Shown piece after piece: positions 11,088 to 22,159 of a stretch of DNA of 64,000 nt. Within the stretch, counting starts at the first letter, position 1, and every line of letters begins with the position of its first letter. The notes under the pieces were generated by a model, which was given only the letters and a program-made list of their open reading frames with translations, was not told the origin of the DNA and did not search any database. A program made the position numbers and the translations under genes. The stretch is from Dolomedes plantarius (lineage: Eukaryota > Arthropoda > Arachnida > Araneae > Dolomedidae), in the NCBI GenBank assembly GCA_907164885.2, contig OU015503.1, forward strand, positions 66,699,068 to 66,763,067. Reading direction: 5' to 3'.

Positions 11088-12476
11088 CAGTGGACGCTCG
11101 TTAATTCGGACTCGGTTAATTCGAACTTTCGGTTAATTCGAACTAGTTCAAAGGCCCCCAAAAACTTGTATTGGAGTTAATGTTAAAAATATCTCATTAA
11201 TTCGAACTAAATTTTTATCACTTCGGTTAATTCGAACTAAAAATTTGTCAAAAAAAATATCTTTTTCCTCGTTTAAAGGAGAAAATACACGCTGTATTTA
11301 TTATTTTGTGTGTCAAAATTTCTTTTCTGTGTAAAGAGGCACATGCCTGCATACCTAGACTATCGCATGTCCGCTAAACGTTAGTAGCTATTGTCATTCT
11401 TATTAGTGCTAAACGGAAAAAGCAATTTTCCTTTATTTGGATCGATTTTCTTAGGATTTCAGAAAAACTAGTCTTTACTACAGATTCTAGGGAGCTGCGT
11501 CAGTTATAACTGCAGTGCAGACAAGTTAATGTGGTCTAGTTTTTCTTCCTCATTGTGTGGTGTGAACGTGTAAAAATTCAGGATGTCTACACGTGGAAAG
11601 TACAAAACCCTAACTTTGGAGGCAAAGGTAGAAATTTTAATGAAAGTAGAGAATGGCGAATGTAAAACAAAGTTAGCAGCTGACTATGGAATTAAAAAAT
11701 GCCTTGTCAACAAATTTGAAAAACAAGGAGTCAATTTTAGATTCATGGGAAAAATCAAAATTTGCTAGAGGAAGGAAACGCATGGGAAATGCGTCCCAAG
11801 AAGTTCTAGAAAGAGCTCTACTGCTATGGCTCCAGGATGTTAGATCTCTAAATTTTCCGATAAATGGACCCCTAGTGCTGACGAAGTCTGATGAATTGGC
11901 AAGTCGAATGGGTATTGAAGATTTTAAATGCAGTGATGGATGGCTTTCTCGATTTAAGTCAAGGCAAAATATTTCTTATCAAATTGTATGTGGCCAAAGC
12001 TCTGATGTAAACGAAGACGTATGCACTAATTTCGGTAGGAAACTGCCAGGGCTTTTTTCTACTTACCTGCCGAAAGATATTTTTAATGCGGCCATAATGG
12101 ACTCTATTAAAACTCTGAAAGCATTTATTCAGATGGAAGCTTCCTCTGAAAATGAATTGAAATGTTTACTTCAAATCAAGAAGCTGGCTGAACAATGTAG
12201 GCATCATAAACAGAACCAAACATCCATTTTACATTTTTTCCCCAAAGTGTAATTCATATTTTTAATAAAAGTTTACTTTATACTGCATATCTTCTGCTAC
12301 ATTTTATGATTAAGGTAGGTCTGTATTGCTTTTTAATATGTTTAACTTTAGATAACATAGTATAATATATTTTCTGGGGTTATACATACTAGGAGAGTTT
12401 CCTCTTCAGTGATACACATTTAAAGTTATATAGTTTCTCTTAACATCGGATAATTCGAATTAACGAGCGTCCACTG
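11088..12476 (+). mobile_element. Tigger/pogo-like transposon with internal deletion
   Basis: Perfect 21-bp terminal inverted repeats start CAGTGGACGCTCGTTAATTCG at 11088 and end at 12476. TA target duplications lie at 11086-11087 and 12477-12478. Inside the left end are several copies of GGTTAATTCGAACT, likely transposase-binding subterminal repeats. The element is 1389 bp, against about 2-2.5 kb for full Tigger elements, and lacks the DDE domain. It encodes a DNA-binding fragment on the plus strand. Confidence 0.9.
11583..12252 (+). pseudogene. Tigger transposase remnant: CENP-B-type DNA-binding region fused to the C-terminal tail
   Basis: The first frame (11583-11768) starts MSTRGKYKTL and covers the first helix-turn-helix (psq/CENP-B N type). 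It continues one frame over from about 11700 to the stop at 12250-12252. The shift lies in an A-run near 11693-11698. The second frame carries the CENPB-type HTH (residues 35-100 counted from 11686), then PKDIFNA, where the DDE catalytic core would begin. Instead it jumps to the C-terminal tail with QTSILHFF at residues 178-185, which fits the PCNA-binding box QxxI/LxxFF known from pogo transposases. An AATAAA follows at about 12262. It could bind the element's ends but not cut DNA. Without the A-run shift the frame would be open throughout; whether that shift is real is unknown. Confidence 0.8.
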
Positions 12477-13276
<800 letters not shown>

Positions 13277-13389
13277 GTGGTTATCAAAATATTGGAAATA
13301 CCTATCAATATTAGTGGTGTTTATGAATGTGCTTCGCATTCCTTAAAAAACGAGTCTGGCCACCAGTATTTTTTTATATAATACCGTGT

Positions 13390-14425
13390 ATGTATTATTC
13401 CACTCTCCTCACCAAGTTTATCGGCTAACAGAACATCTTACACATGCTAGGAAAAATAAGCAATCCACTACAGCCCTGTTCCCAGACATTTCCTTAGCCT
13501 TCGATAAAGTCTGGATCGATGGCCTCATCCACAAATTAATTAACTATAATTCTCCCCCCAAATCATCAGGATTCTCATTTCTTACCTAAAAAATAGAACT
13601 TTTGAGGTCAAAATTAATGGTCAGCTTTCTGGCAAATTTAATATCTATAGCGGCCTGCCACAAGGTAGCGTCCTCGCCCCCATTCTTTTTAATTTATTTG
13701 TTAATGATTTTCCAATTCACTCTAATGTTAACTTAGCAATCTTTGCGGACGACACAGCCGTTTATTCTTCTTGTAGAAATTTTAAATATGCGGTCAAAAA
13801 CATTAATAAGTACATGACTATCATCCAGCAGTGGATCGACAAATGGAGAATCAAAATTAACAATGAAAAATGTATAGCAGTTATGTTCACTTCAAAGCGT
13901 AAAAAATCCTTCCTAAATCATCAAATTAAAATCGGAAACACAAATCTCCCCTGGTCTCAAACTGTAAAATAACTTGGCATTGTTCTCGATAAAAATATCG
14001 CTTTTAAACATCACATCACACACGTTAGGAACAAGTTTCGAGCAGCTCGCAGACTAATATATCCCTTAATTGCTCGGAACAGCAAATTAAGCATTCAAAA
14101 TAAATTGCTCATGTATAAATCGTTTCTTCGTCCTATACTAACTTATGGTGGGCCAGCATGGTCATACTGTGCTGAAATGCATATTAAAAAACTAGCTTCT
14201 CAGCAGAGCAGCACGATCAGACAAATAATAAATGCCCCTTGGTACTTCCGTAATGTTGACATCTACAATGAAATCGGTCTCCCCACTCTTAAAAAACACC
14301 TTCAAAATCTAGCCATTAACTTTCACTACAATATCGATAATGATTTACTTAAAGATTTAGCAAATTATGATCATGCTGACCCCTCCAACAGGAAACGGCC
14401 TAGAGCCATCCTGTTATTTTCTTAA
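13390..14425 (+). pseudogene. LINE ORF2 reverse transcriptase, C-terminal two thirds, broken
   Basis: Translated pieces show HQVYRLTEHL, LAFDKVWIDGLIHKLINYN, GLPQGSVLAPILFNLFVNDF and FADDTAVY, which are RT motifs A to C. They are followed by the thumb/C-terminal block IKINNEKCIAVMFT, LARNSKLSI-type and MYKSFLRPILTYGGPAWSY sequences. The frame is interrupted near 13585 by a frameshift and near 13970 by an in-frame TAA in what should be VKYLG. Up to the tail the piece closely parallels the copy on the minus strand at 30434-31560. It is non-functional. Confidence 0.87.
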
Positions 14426-14718
14426 ATGTTTTGTCCTTCGTCCTTATTATAAAAAATAAAAAATAATACTTGGCTTGCCAAGGTAAAAAACAACAAAAAA
14501 TTTTATAAAAACAAATAAAAATGTATTTCTATCCTTAAACTTTCTCTTTTAATTTTATTCATCTTTGCATCGTATGTAGACCCTCTTTTCTACTGCCTTG
14601 CAAAATGCTTACTCACTTTTTCTTATACTATGAACTCACGGATTAGCAGCGGCCTAATCATTTCACTCCTTTCCTATACTCTGTTTCATTGGTTCCCCTC
14701 TGCTTATTACCTGAAAGT

Positions 14719-14750
14719 CTGCAATTGAGGGCGTGGCCCAGGAATTGCAG
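14719..14750 (+). other. LINE 3'-end hairpin, copy A
   Basis: Outer stem CTGCAATT/AATTGCAG and inner stem GGGC-GTG-GCCC. Similar folded elements with different stem bases occur at 18566-18597, 30053-30084 and 62768-62799 (all in the opposite orientation). LINE reverse transcriptases are known to recognise 3'-end stem-loops. Confidence 0.65.
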
Positions 14751-14814
14751 TTGCGACACATTTCCTATGGTCCTATGGTAGCTGTAATAGACTGTAATAG
14801 AATGGTGGTCACCT

Positions 14815-15660
14815 TAGCATGAAGAACAAGGCCCTAGTTTTTAAACAGTGTATTCTACCCATTGCCCTCTATGCTATCCCTGTGTGGTTTTCTGCTGCTA
14901 ATAGCCACATTACCAAGCTGGAAAAACTCCAAAACAGAACTCTCAGGTGAATTCGCAGAGCTTTTCGTTATATGTCAAATTTGACTGTTAGGAGAGATCT
15001 CGGCACTTTATCTTTCAAACAACAAGCGTACAAAATCTCCAAGAGATTTTATGATAACTTGCCCAACCTTCCAAATGAAATAACTATGGAATACCCTGAT
15101 TACGATTACTCAAATAGAAATAATCGTAAGCGCCCTCGGGCTTGCTTCCTCAAATGCTAACTCTTATTTCCTACCGTGCCATTAATCGCACCTTGCTATT
15201 TTCACGCGTGCTTCTCATAGCACAGCGCCTTCGCACTGGCACGGAATCGCTTTCGTTTCGGTTTCGATCCCAGCCGGTGTCTCTTTTTCTAAAACTCTTG
15301 CTACTTTTATCTGTCCCAATGCGTAAGCCATAGTTATTTCTTTTCGAAGTGTATGGTCCTGTGGGCCTTTTTTTTAACTGCAGTTCTTGACTTCGAAAAT
15401 TCTCATAAAAACTAGGAAAAAAAGTTGTAAAACTTATATTACAAAAAAAAAATCTTTGTCCTGTACGATGATAACTCTTTCTTTCTTGGAGCCTCTTACT
15501 CTTTATTTTTTTTTCACCGTGGATCTTACTTTGTTAACAATTCTATTTTTTTCTTTATTTTACATAATTATTGTTTTATCATTTACTTTTATTTTTTTTA
15601 TTTAATTTTGTTTCATTTTTTTTATCGCGTATTTCTCTTCTTAATATTAATTTCCTCTTA
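14815..15660 (+). mobile_element. LINE fragment: ORF2 C-terminus plus possible 3' UTR
   Basis: 14820-15160 encodes a second, diverged LINE ORF2 C-terminus: KALVFKQCILPIALYAIPVW, then FRYMSNLTVRRDLGTLSF and a stop after NRKRPRACFLKC. One in-frame TGA sits near 14948. The C-terminal RKRPRA block is shared with fragment A. The following 500 bp is pyrimidine-rich and probably 3' UTR, but no clear tail was found. Confidence 0.65.
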
Positions 15661-15689
15661 AATTTCAACTACTGAGCACTCCCACCGTG

Positions 15690-17065
15690 ATAACAATTAT
15701 CTTGCTTACAGGAGATGAAGCCGTCAGGCCAAGGTACTCCACTTCCAAACTCAAATTCTGCTTAGCTGTAATAGACTCTCTATCATCAATAATGACCCTC
15801 TCTAACCTACCACCCCTGCAAAAATCCAGAACGCTGTTACCTCGCTCCCCAATAAAAAAGCTCCCGGCCATGATAATATTTCTACTCAGCTATCAAAAAC
15901 TTACCCCTAAATTATATTTACTACCTCTCTAAATTAACTAATAAAATCTTTAGACATAAATATTTTCCCAATCCTTGGAAAACCGCTGTTGTCATCCCTA
16001 TTAAAAAACCTGGTGAGGATCAGTCTCTGCCTAAAAACTATAGACCAATCAGCCTGCTCTTCTCTCTTAGAAAGCTAGTGGAACACATACTGTGTCACAG
16101 AATCAAAAAGTTCCTGGACGAAAATAATGTTATTATTAATGCGCAATTCGGCTTCTGAGCCCACCGCTCAACAACACACCAGTGGCTTCGAGTCACGGAA
16201 TTCATCCATGATGGTCTCCAGAATTGGATGCATTCTGGAATAATATTACTCGATCTGGAGAAGGCTTTTGACCGAGTCTGGCACAGTGCTCTCATTTACA
16301 AACTTATTAAACTTAAAATGCCAGCCTCAATTATCCACTCAATACACTTCTACATTTTCGGCAGATCTTTTAAAGTCCGCCGTGCACTATCATATTCTAG
16401 TCTGCTCGAAATCAATGCAGGAATCCCCCAGGGCTCTAAGTTAGCACCTATCCTTTTTACTATTTTTATTAATGACATTCCTCACTCTCCATTCACTAAA
16501 CTAGCCATGTTTGCGGATGACACGGCAATACTAGCTAAGCATCAAAATGTTAAATACATGCACAAGTTTCTACAGAGACATATTGGAATTATTGAACGAT
16601 GGTTCGAACGGTGGAGGCTCAAGTTAAGTCCTTCAAAATCTAAAGCTATTTTTTCAGTTACAATAGAATTCCTCCTCCTCCGGTCACAGTATGCTATCAA
16701 CTACTTCACTTTGAGAGACAGGGCAAATACCTAGTAATTTACCTCGATAGTCGACTGACGTGGAAGAAAAATATTGAACATAACATTAGAAAAAATTTAA
16801 AAGCCCGTAAGGATATCGCTCACCTCCTGTACCAGAATCATATGGGTTTAGATAATAAACTACTCTTGTATAAAACAGTACTGCGTACCATCCTGTTGTA
16901 CGCTGTGCCTGCATGGGGCTCAGCGGCTCCCATATCCAGCGATTGCAGACAATTCAAAATAAAACACTCCGCGGTATTAGGAAGGCTCCCTGATACCTTA
17001 GAAACGTACTTTTTCACAGGGATCTGAGTATTGAACCCATTCGGCAACACATTAAATATCTAGGT
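15690..17065 (+). pseudogene. Third LINE fragment: ORF2 reverse transcriptase, broken
   Basis: Starts about KKAPGHDNIS (15850), then WKTAVVIPIKKPGEDQ, NYRPISLL, an in-frame TGA at 16156-16158, LDLEKAFDRVWH (motif A), AGIPQGSKLAPILF (motif B) and FADDTAIL (motif C, near 16507). The C-terminal piece TVLRTILLYAVPAWGSA follows in a shifted frame at 16842-17027. At least two frameshifts (near 15908 and 16665) and the stop make it dead. It is more diverged from the other two LINE fragments than they are from each other. Domain order and motifs place it in the Jockey superfamily. Confidence 0.85.
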
Positions 17066-17069
17066 TTAT

Positions 17070-17424
17070 GACACCCCCGTTGACAATGGTGAGGAGCTGG
17101 TTGCCAGAATCTCAGTAGCTGCCGGAGAAATTCGAGATGAGCTTGGATTATTCCAGAATGTTCGGAATTCCATGCGCCGGAGATGTGATGTCTGCATTGC
17201 AGTAGGTGGAAAAAACTTCGAACACTCACTTTAACACGTGTTCCTTTTGGTTTTGTACATTTATTATTAAAACGATTATCCACTTACGGTCTCTTTCTTT
17301 ATGGTTTTCTGGGTACATCACCGCTTCAGGAAAGCATTTCCGACCCCACATTGCCATATGATTTCGAGTCGTCAGGATGCACCCTACCCCTCGTAGAAGT
17401 TCTGAAACGTTTAACTGGGACACC

Positions 17425-17427
<3 letters not shown>
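17070..17427 (+). mobile_element. 3' end of a mariner-like transposon
   Basis: The right terminal repeat, read inward, is CAGGGTGTCCCAGTTAA, typical of one mariner subgroup, and is followed by TA at 17428-17429. The matching left end is not in the window; the element was cut by the LINE fragment before it. A transposase C-terminus lies at 17070-17234. Confidence 0.7.
17077..17234 (+). pseudogene. Mariner-like transposase C-terminus
   Basis: Reads NGEELVARISVAAGEIRDE, then FQNVRNSMRRRCDVCI and NFEHSL before the stop at 17232. This block (a helical tail ending in RRC-x-x-CI...FEHL) is the usual C-terminus of a mariner-related transposase subgroup. No catalytic residue remains. Confidence 0.65.
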
Positions 17428-17467
<40 letters not shown>

Positions 17468-17482
17468 TGTGTGTGTGTATTG
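17428..17482. repeat. (TA)n and (GT)n microsatellite
   Basis: TA array from 17428 to about 17464, then GT repeats to about 17480, starting at the TA target of the mariner end. Confidence 0.9.
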
Positions 17483-18536
17483 CAAACACACATTATAACA
17501 CATATATTACTCTGAAATAAATGGCTAAAAATTAGAAGCACATTCCTTTCATAGCGTTATGTCATACGCAATTCCTTTTAATTTAGGGGGGAAGTAATTT
17601 ATTTAATGTGCAGCTGTTAGAACAAGCTTGTAATTCATAAAATGTGGAAAGTGAGTGTTAAAGATACATTCCTTACTATCAAACCTAAAATTTAATTTAT
17701 AATTTTGACTTATAACATTACTCGTAACTGTCTTCTCATTTAATAAAAGCTTGTGGCATAATAAACACATTATTTTGTTATGTCAGCATAACCAAATAAA
17801 CAGTTTTGCTCACGTAGAAAACAGCAATTTACTTTGAAATTTAATCACAGGGCTGTTATAAATGATTAATTGCAAAATGTCTTCCGGATTCAGAGCCTTG
17901 GAATTTCGTGTTCATTCATACTAACGTTGTCTGTACGACAAACATCATTAAAGAAAGAAATCTAGTTTTGAGTTGGTATTTTCCAGTGTAAAAATCTGGT
18001 AAGAAATTGTTTTACTCGTACGTGGAGAATGGTTTTGAAACCAGAATATGGAAGTGAAACCAGAATATTTTCCAAATATCTTTTCGAAGCTTATTGATAC
18101 ATTTTCAGAGCTGTTTATTTTTATAGGAGGTGTTACACCGTCAGTTTTCGGAAGTAACATCCAATGAAATTCCAACGCTGTGTTTAACATGTTACAGACA
18201 GAACTATAGTTTAAAATACTTCAAATAATCACCATCTGTGGAAATATAATGAATAAATTTCATTATTATTTGAAATTAAGTTTGGAAAGTCGAGGACAAA
18301 AATTTTTGTTATTGAGTTGTTCTTGAAGGGAAAAACTTTCTACCCAGTTTATACGCATATAACTAAATAGCCGATTTTTAAAGATACTTTAACAACATTT
18401 TTCGTCTCTGCTTTGCACAAAGAAAAATTAAAATTTCGTGTATCCAGAGTAGTAATCTAATGACAAAGCAGTGGTTTCCAAATCTCTTCAGAAAAGTAAT
18501 AACTCATATTGTTAGCCTCGCGGAATTCCAAAATTG
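17483..18536. other. AT-rich intergenic sequence, nothing recognised
   Basis: Short frames only; no motif or repeat family supported. Confidence 0.5.
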
Positions 18537-18630
18537 ACCATAGGACAATAGGAAGTTTGGTCTAACTGCACTACCTGGGCCACGCCCTCAAGTGCAGGCT
18601 TTCAGAATGTGTCTTTCTTTATGTCCTTTT
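18537..18630 (-). mobile_element. LINE 3'-end fragment, copy B
   Basis: Minus-strand 3' end with hairpin outer stem CTGCACT/AGTGCAG (18566-18572 with 18591-18597) and inner GGGC-CAC-GCCC, followed by the TCCTATTG/TCCTATGG tail. The LINE body is cut off where the P-like element begins at 18631. Confidence 0.6.
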
Positions 18631-18812
18631 CATGAAGCTATAAGAAGGAGCGTAAGCTTCAATGAGGAATTCCTCGAAAAATGGGCCTATTATGTTCGCT
18701 CACCGGCAGATGGCGCGACATGTAACAGAGGTGCCGATTTTTCATTGAGTTATATGCACGTGTGCTTTTGAAAATTGTTTCACAATTTTTTTAATTTATT
18801 CTGTGCACAGAT

Positions 18813-18914
18813 ATGCCAACATGTTTTGCACCTGGTTGTACTCGTGGCTATCGATCAGCCATAAAAAGAAACAAAGAAACTGAACAGAGAAATCCTCGTT
18901 CGTTTACTGCTCCT
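18813..18914 (+). pseudogene. First exon of a P-element-type THAP protein
   Basis: Encodes MPTCFAPGCTRGYRSAIK and continues to PRSFTAPK, where AAG|GTAAGA gives a strong splice donor at 18915. The start MP-x-C-x4-C-x3-GY is the N-terminal half of the THAP zinc finger (C2CH), the DNA-binding domain of P transposases. The C-terminal C-x2-H half and the rest of a transposase were not found downstream, so the gene is either decayed or deleted. The frame itself is clean to the donor. Confidence 0.65.
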
Positions 18915-19597
18915 AAGGTAAGAACATTATTATTGTTTTGTTTTAATATAAGATGTATAATAATGAGAGAAAAATACTTTCTAGATATATTCTAGAAATT
19001 GCAATAATAAAAACACTAAATTTTAATAAACCAAATAATAAATTAATTTTTCAAGTGATAAAAGAAATTTAAAACCGGTCCTCCTATGCCAGTAATAGGT
19101 TGCAATGAGCAACATAACTTTAATTTAACAAAATGTTACTAACTTTTACCTCACTACGCACATGCATTTTACGTACAAACCAGAAAATAAAAATTCTCAA
19201 CTCTACGCTAATATTAAAAAATTAAGAAAACAATCAAAATTATAAATCACATTATTTATAATTAAATTTAAGCTTTTATTTTATATTACATTTGAATTGA
19301 ATTATTCTACTCATTTAATAATTTAACTGAATAATATCTTTTATTATATCACTAAAATTAACTATGATATTGAATCTAACTGTATTTCTATTCAATTTGT
19401 AAAGTTATTCCCTTCTCAATATCAATGAATAATGTGCATATCTGTGAAACCTGCCATGTAAAATTTTTTGTTCAAGTTTATCTATAGTAAATTGTATATC
19501 AAGGATTTAATTTTTATTTTATAATAATGTATTAATAGTGTATGTTTTTAATTACAATTCTTCATAATTATGAAATACTTTTCTTCTATTAAATATA

Positions 19598-20900
19598 CAG
19601 AGGCTGTTCGCACATTTTTTAGACGATTTTGGTAAGCGGTAATAAAAAATCGTTTCCTGCAAAAGAAATAATTGCAATTGTACTATGTTTATAAAATTCA
19701 AAATTATCCTCTGCGGCTAGAAAGTTTTGTTTTTATTCAAAATGGCGTTTTTAACAAAGCAGTGGTTCGAAGGCTACATTTATGCTCTTTCCGAAGAGAA
19801 ATATGCATACTCCGTTATCCAAAAACGATGTGAGAGTCATGGTTTTGTGATATCTAAAGCGTCGATAGGTAATATCGTCAACAAGAAAGGAAAAAAACGT
19901 CAAATTGGAGCCTCAAGTGGGACAAAAATTCCAAACAAGTATCCAAGGAAAAAACGGACATCTTCGATTATTGCAAAGGTACGTTGTTTAATGTTAAAAG
20001 AAAATCCCCCTAGTCAAAGGACAGTTGCAAAATCATTAAAATGCCTTGTGTCCACTGTATACAAAATGATAAACGTTGATTTAAATCTTAAGAAAGCGTT
20101 AAAACGCAATGTGCATCGTCTTCTTCCAAATCATATCGCTGAACGCAGGACACGCTGCAGAATTCTATATGAGAAACACTTATCCAAAGAAAAATGGAAA
20201 GACGATTGTCACAATAGATGAATCATGAGTGTATTTAAATGATTCCAACAAAAAAAGAGCCATTTATTATCATAAAAGGGGAGAAAAAAATTTAAGTACA
20301 TGGTTCAAAGAATCGAAAGAAAGTTTTTCAAAGGGATTCATGATTGTTGCTGGTTTTTGTTATAATGGCAAGTTAAAAATAAAGAGAGTGTAAAAAAATG
20401 TCAAGATTAACTCCAAATACTATCAGAAACATATTTTATCGCCAATTTTTCTGAATGAAATACCATCGCTTTACCCACAGTGCCATCAATCTTTGAGACT
20501 CCATGAGGACAAAGCTAGCAGTCACACATCAAAATCCACTGTAAATTTCCTAAAAGTAATGGAACAAAAAACTGGTATCAAGGCCATATGCTTCACTGAT
20601 ATCCCTACTAAATCTCCCGATGTATCACCTATGGATTTTTGTGCTTTCGGACTTTTAAAATCTGCATTATCCAAACGTCGTCCCAAAACCCTTACAGGAC
20701 TCTGGAAAGCTGTTCAGGAGGAATGGGATAGAATACCTCTTCTGGCACTTCAAAAGGCATTATTATCCTGGAAATTGCGGTGTCGAAAGATAGTTCAGAA
20801 TAAGGGATGTCAAATTGAACATTTAAAACACAAGAATTTTATGTAATTGAGTTTTGTGAATACAATATACATCATCTAAAAAATGTGTGAACAGCCTCTG
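19598..20900 (+). mobile_element. Mariner-family DD41D transposon nested in the P-like element
   Basis: Terminal repeats CAGAGGCTGTTCGCACATTT (left) and the same with two changes over 30 bp (right). TA duplications lie at 19596-19597 and 20901-20902. Length of 1303 bp is normal for the superfamily. It carries one broken transposase gene. Confidence 0.9.
19742..20846 (+). pseudogene. DD41D (rosa-like) mariner transposase, inactivated
   Basis: The N-terminal helix-turn-helix region is open from 19727 or 19742 to 20221 (AFLTKQWFEGYIYAL, later RTVAKSLKCLVSTVYKMI). The catalytic part follows in a shifted frame: TIDES, then an in-frame TGA at 20225-20227 where tryptophan is expected, a stop near 20390, LHEDKASSH (second D) and SPDVSPMDF (third D). 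Forty-one residues separate the last two aspartates, which is the DD41D signature of rosa-like elements. At least one frameshift and two stops make it non-functional. Confidence 0.82.
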
Positions 20901-22159
20901 TATTTTGTTGTTATGGCAAATTAAGATACATGTCTGAGCTAAAGCCATTATTTTTTTTAATTGTTCTCAAAAGTAAAATATTTCTAGTAAACATTTCTAC
21001 TTGAAATTAATGTTTTTTTCTCTACTAACTATTAGTCAAAAATATTTGTTATCTGTTAATATTTTTTTTACTATGAAAACTCCATAAAACTGGTGAATAT
21101 GCTAGGACCTTAATATAGAATTTAATCACTATTAAGTTAGTTTCCATGAGTAAATAAGTTTTCCTTGTATGATAAACAATGTTGTCAGTATAAATGCTTA
21201 TGCAAAATCTGTTGTGTATAGTTTTAAAAAAATTAATATTTTCCGATATTTTTCCTGTGACTACAATAAAACCCATACTTTGTGAAAATGCAAAAATATA
21301 GCTGATTTGTCCTTGTCAATGTTATTTGGCTTTTTTTTCTTTTTAATTCACTGAAAAAAATTTGTATTCAGTAATTTAACCAACTTGACGGTTATACCTC
21401 CAATTTTAAAAAGTGTAATCTGAGATACTTTGAATTTTTTTTCCCAAAGGAAGATAATTCAAAGTATTGTGTGATTAAATATTGAATTAACTTCCGATTT
21501 TATTTGTCCTAATTATAATTTATTTGTGATAATTGATAGAAAATGTTGCTTTTCTTTTTAAAGGCCGTTATGTATGATGTATTATTCATACTTATCTGCA
21601 AATAAAAATATTCTTGTATTATTTTGTGTGTGTGTGTTTTGGTTAATCAGTACTATTTCTCAGAATTATGCTGAAAAAGTTTATATAAGGAAGTGTGACT
21701 CTTCATGTATCAGATTTTTGGACACTGCATACTCTGTAGCTGCAGCTAGTGTGTGCTATTATATGTGCATGTAACAAACTAACTCTAGAAAATTATGTAT
21801 CATTATTTACTCATTTTCTTTAAGAATTTTAATGAAGTTTGGCAAAAAGTCAGTTAAAGCAAACATTTTGCTTGAAAATAAACAATTGCTAAGTTGAATA
21901 AAAAAATTATTTTTAAATATGCACTAAAAAAACTTACTTCTCTTGAAAAATACGAAAAATCCATATTCAAGCGTATGGTTTCCGTGTTAAAGTGGTGGAA
22001 CAATCAGCACGCGCGCCACCTAGAGGCGGCAACCAAATGTGAGACACTTTTTTAACACGGAGCTTCTCCTCCTTCTATAGCTTCATGCTATATACGAATA
22101 AAGAAATAACAAGACCGTAAAAATGCTGGAAACATCTTCAGTGAACAGATTGCCTATCA

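Larger units (their letters stand above)
13390..14782 (+). mobile_element. 5'-truncated Jockey/CR1-type LINE, fragment A
   Basis: Begins in the middle of the reverse transcriptase and runs through the end of ORF2 (stop at 14423-14425), a 3' UTR and a 3' end with a conserved hairpin (14719-14750) and an 8-mer tail TCCTATGG repeated about twice (14763-14779). 5' truncation is usual for LINE insertion. It belongs to the same superfamily as the long copy at 30031-34672. Confidence 0.85.
18631..22087 (+). mobile_element. P-like element (non-autonomous) with a THAP exon
   Basis: Left end CATGAAGCTATAAGAAGGAG and right end read inward CATGAAGCTATAGAAGGAG form imperfect terminal repeats. An 8-bp target duplication was not found. 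A THAP-type exon lies near the left end on the plus strand, as in P-element transposases, but no transposase catalytic region follows. The interior is AT-rich and is split by a DD41D mariner at 19598-20900. The rightmost 700 bp (21385-22087) recurs at 29220-29980 and 34885-35703. Confidence 0.65.

Noticed and set aside
21574..21774. A 66-residue frame with many hydrophobic residues in the P-like element's right end
   Set aside because: The frame is not kept in the other two copies of this sequence and has no P-transposase motif.
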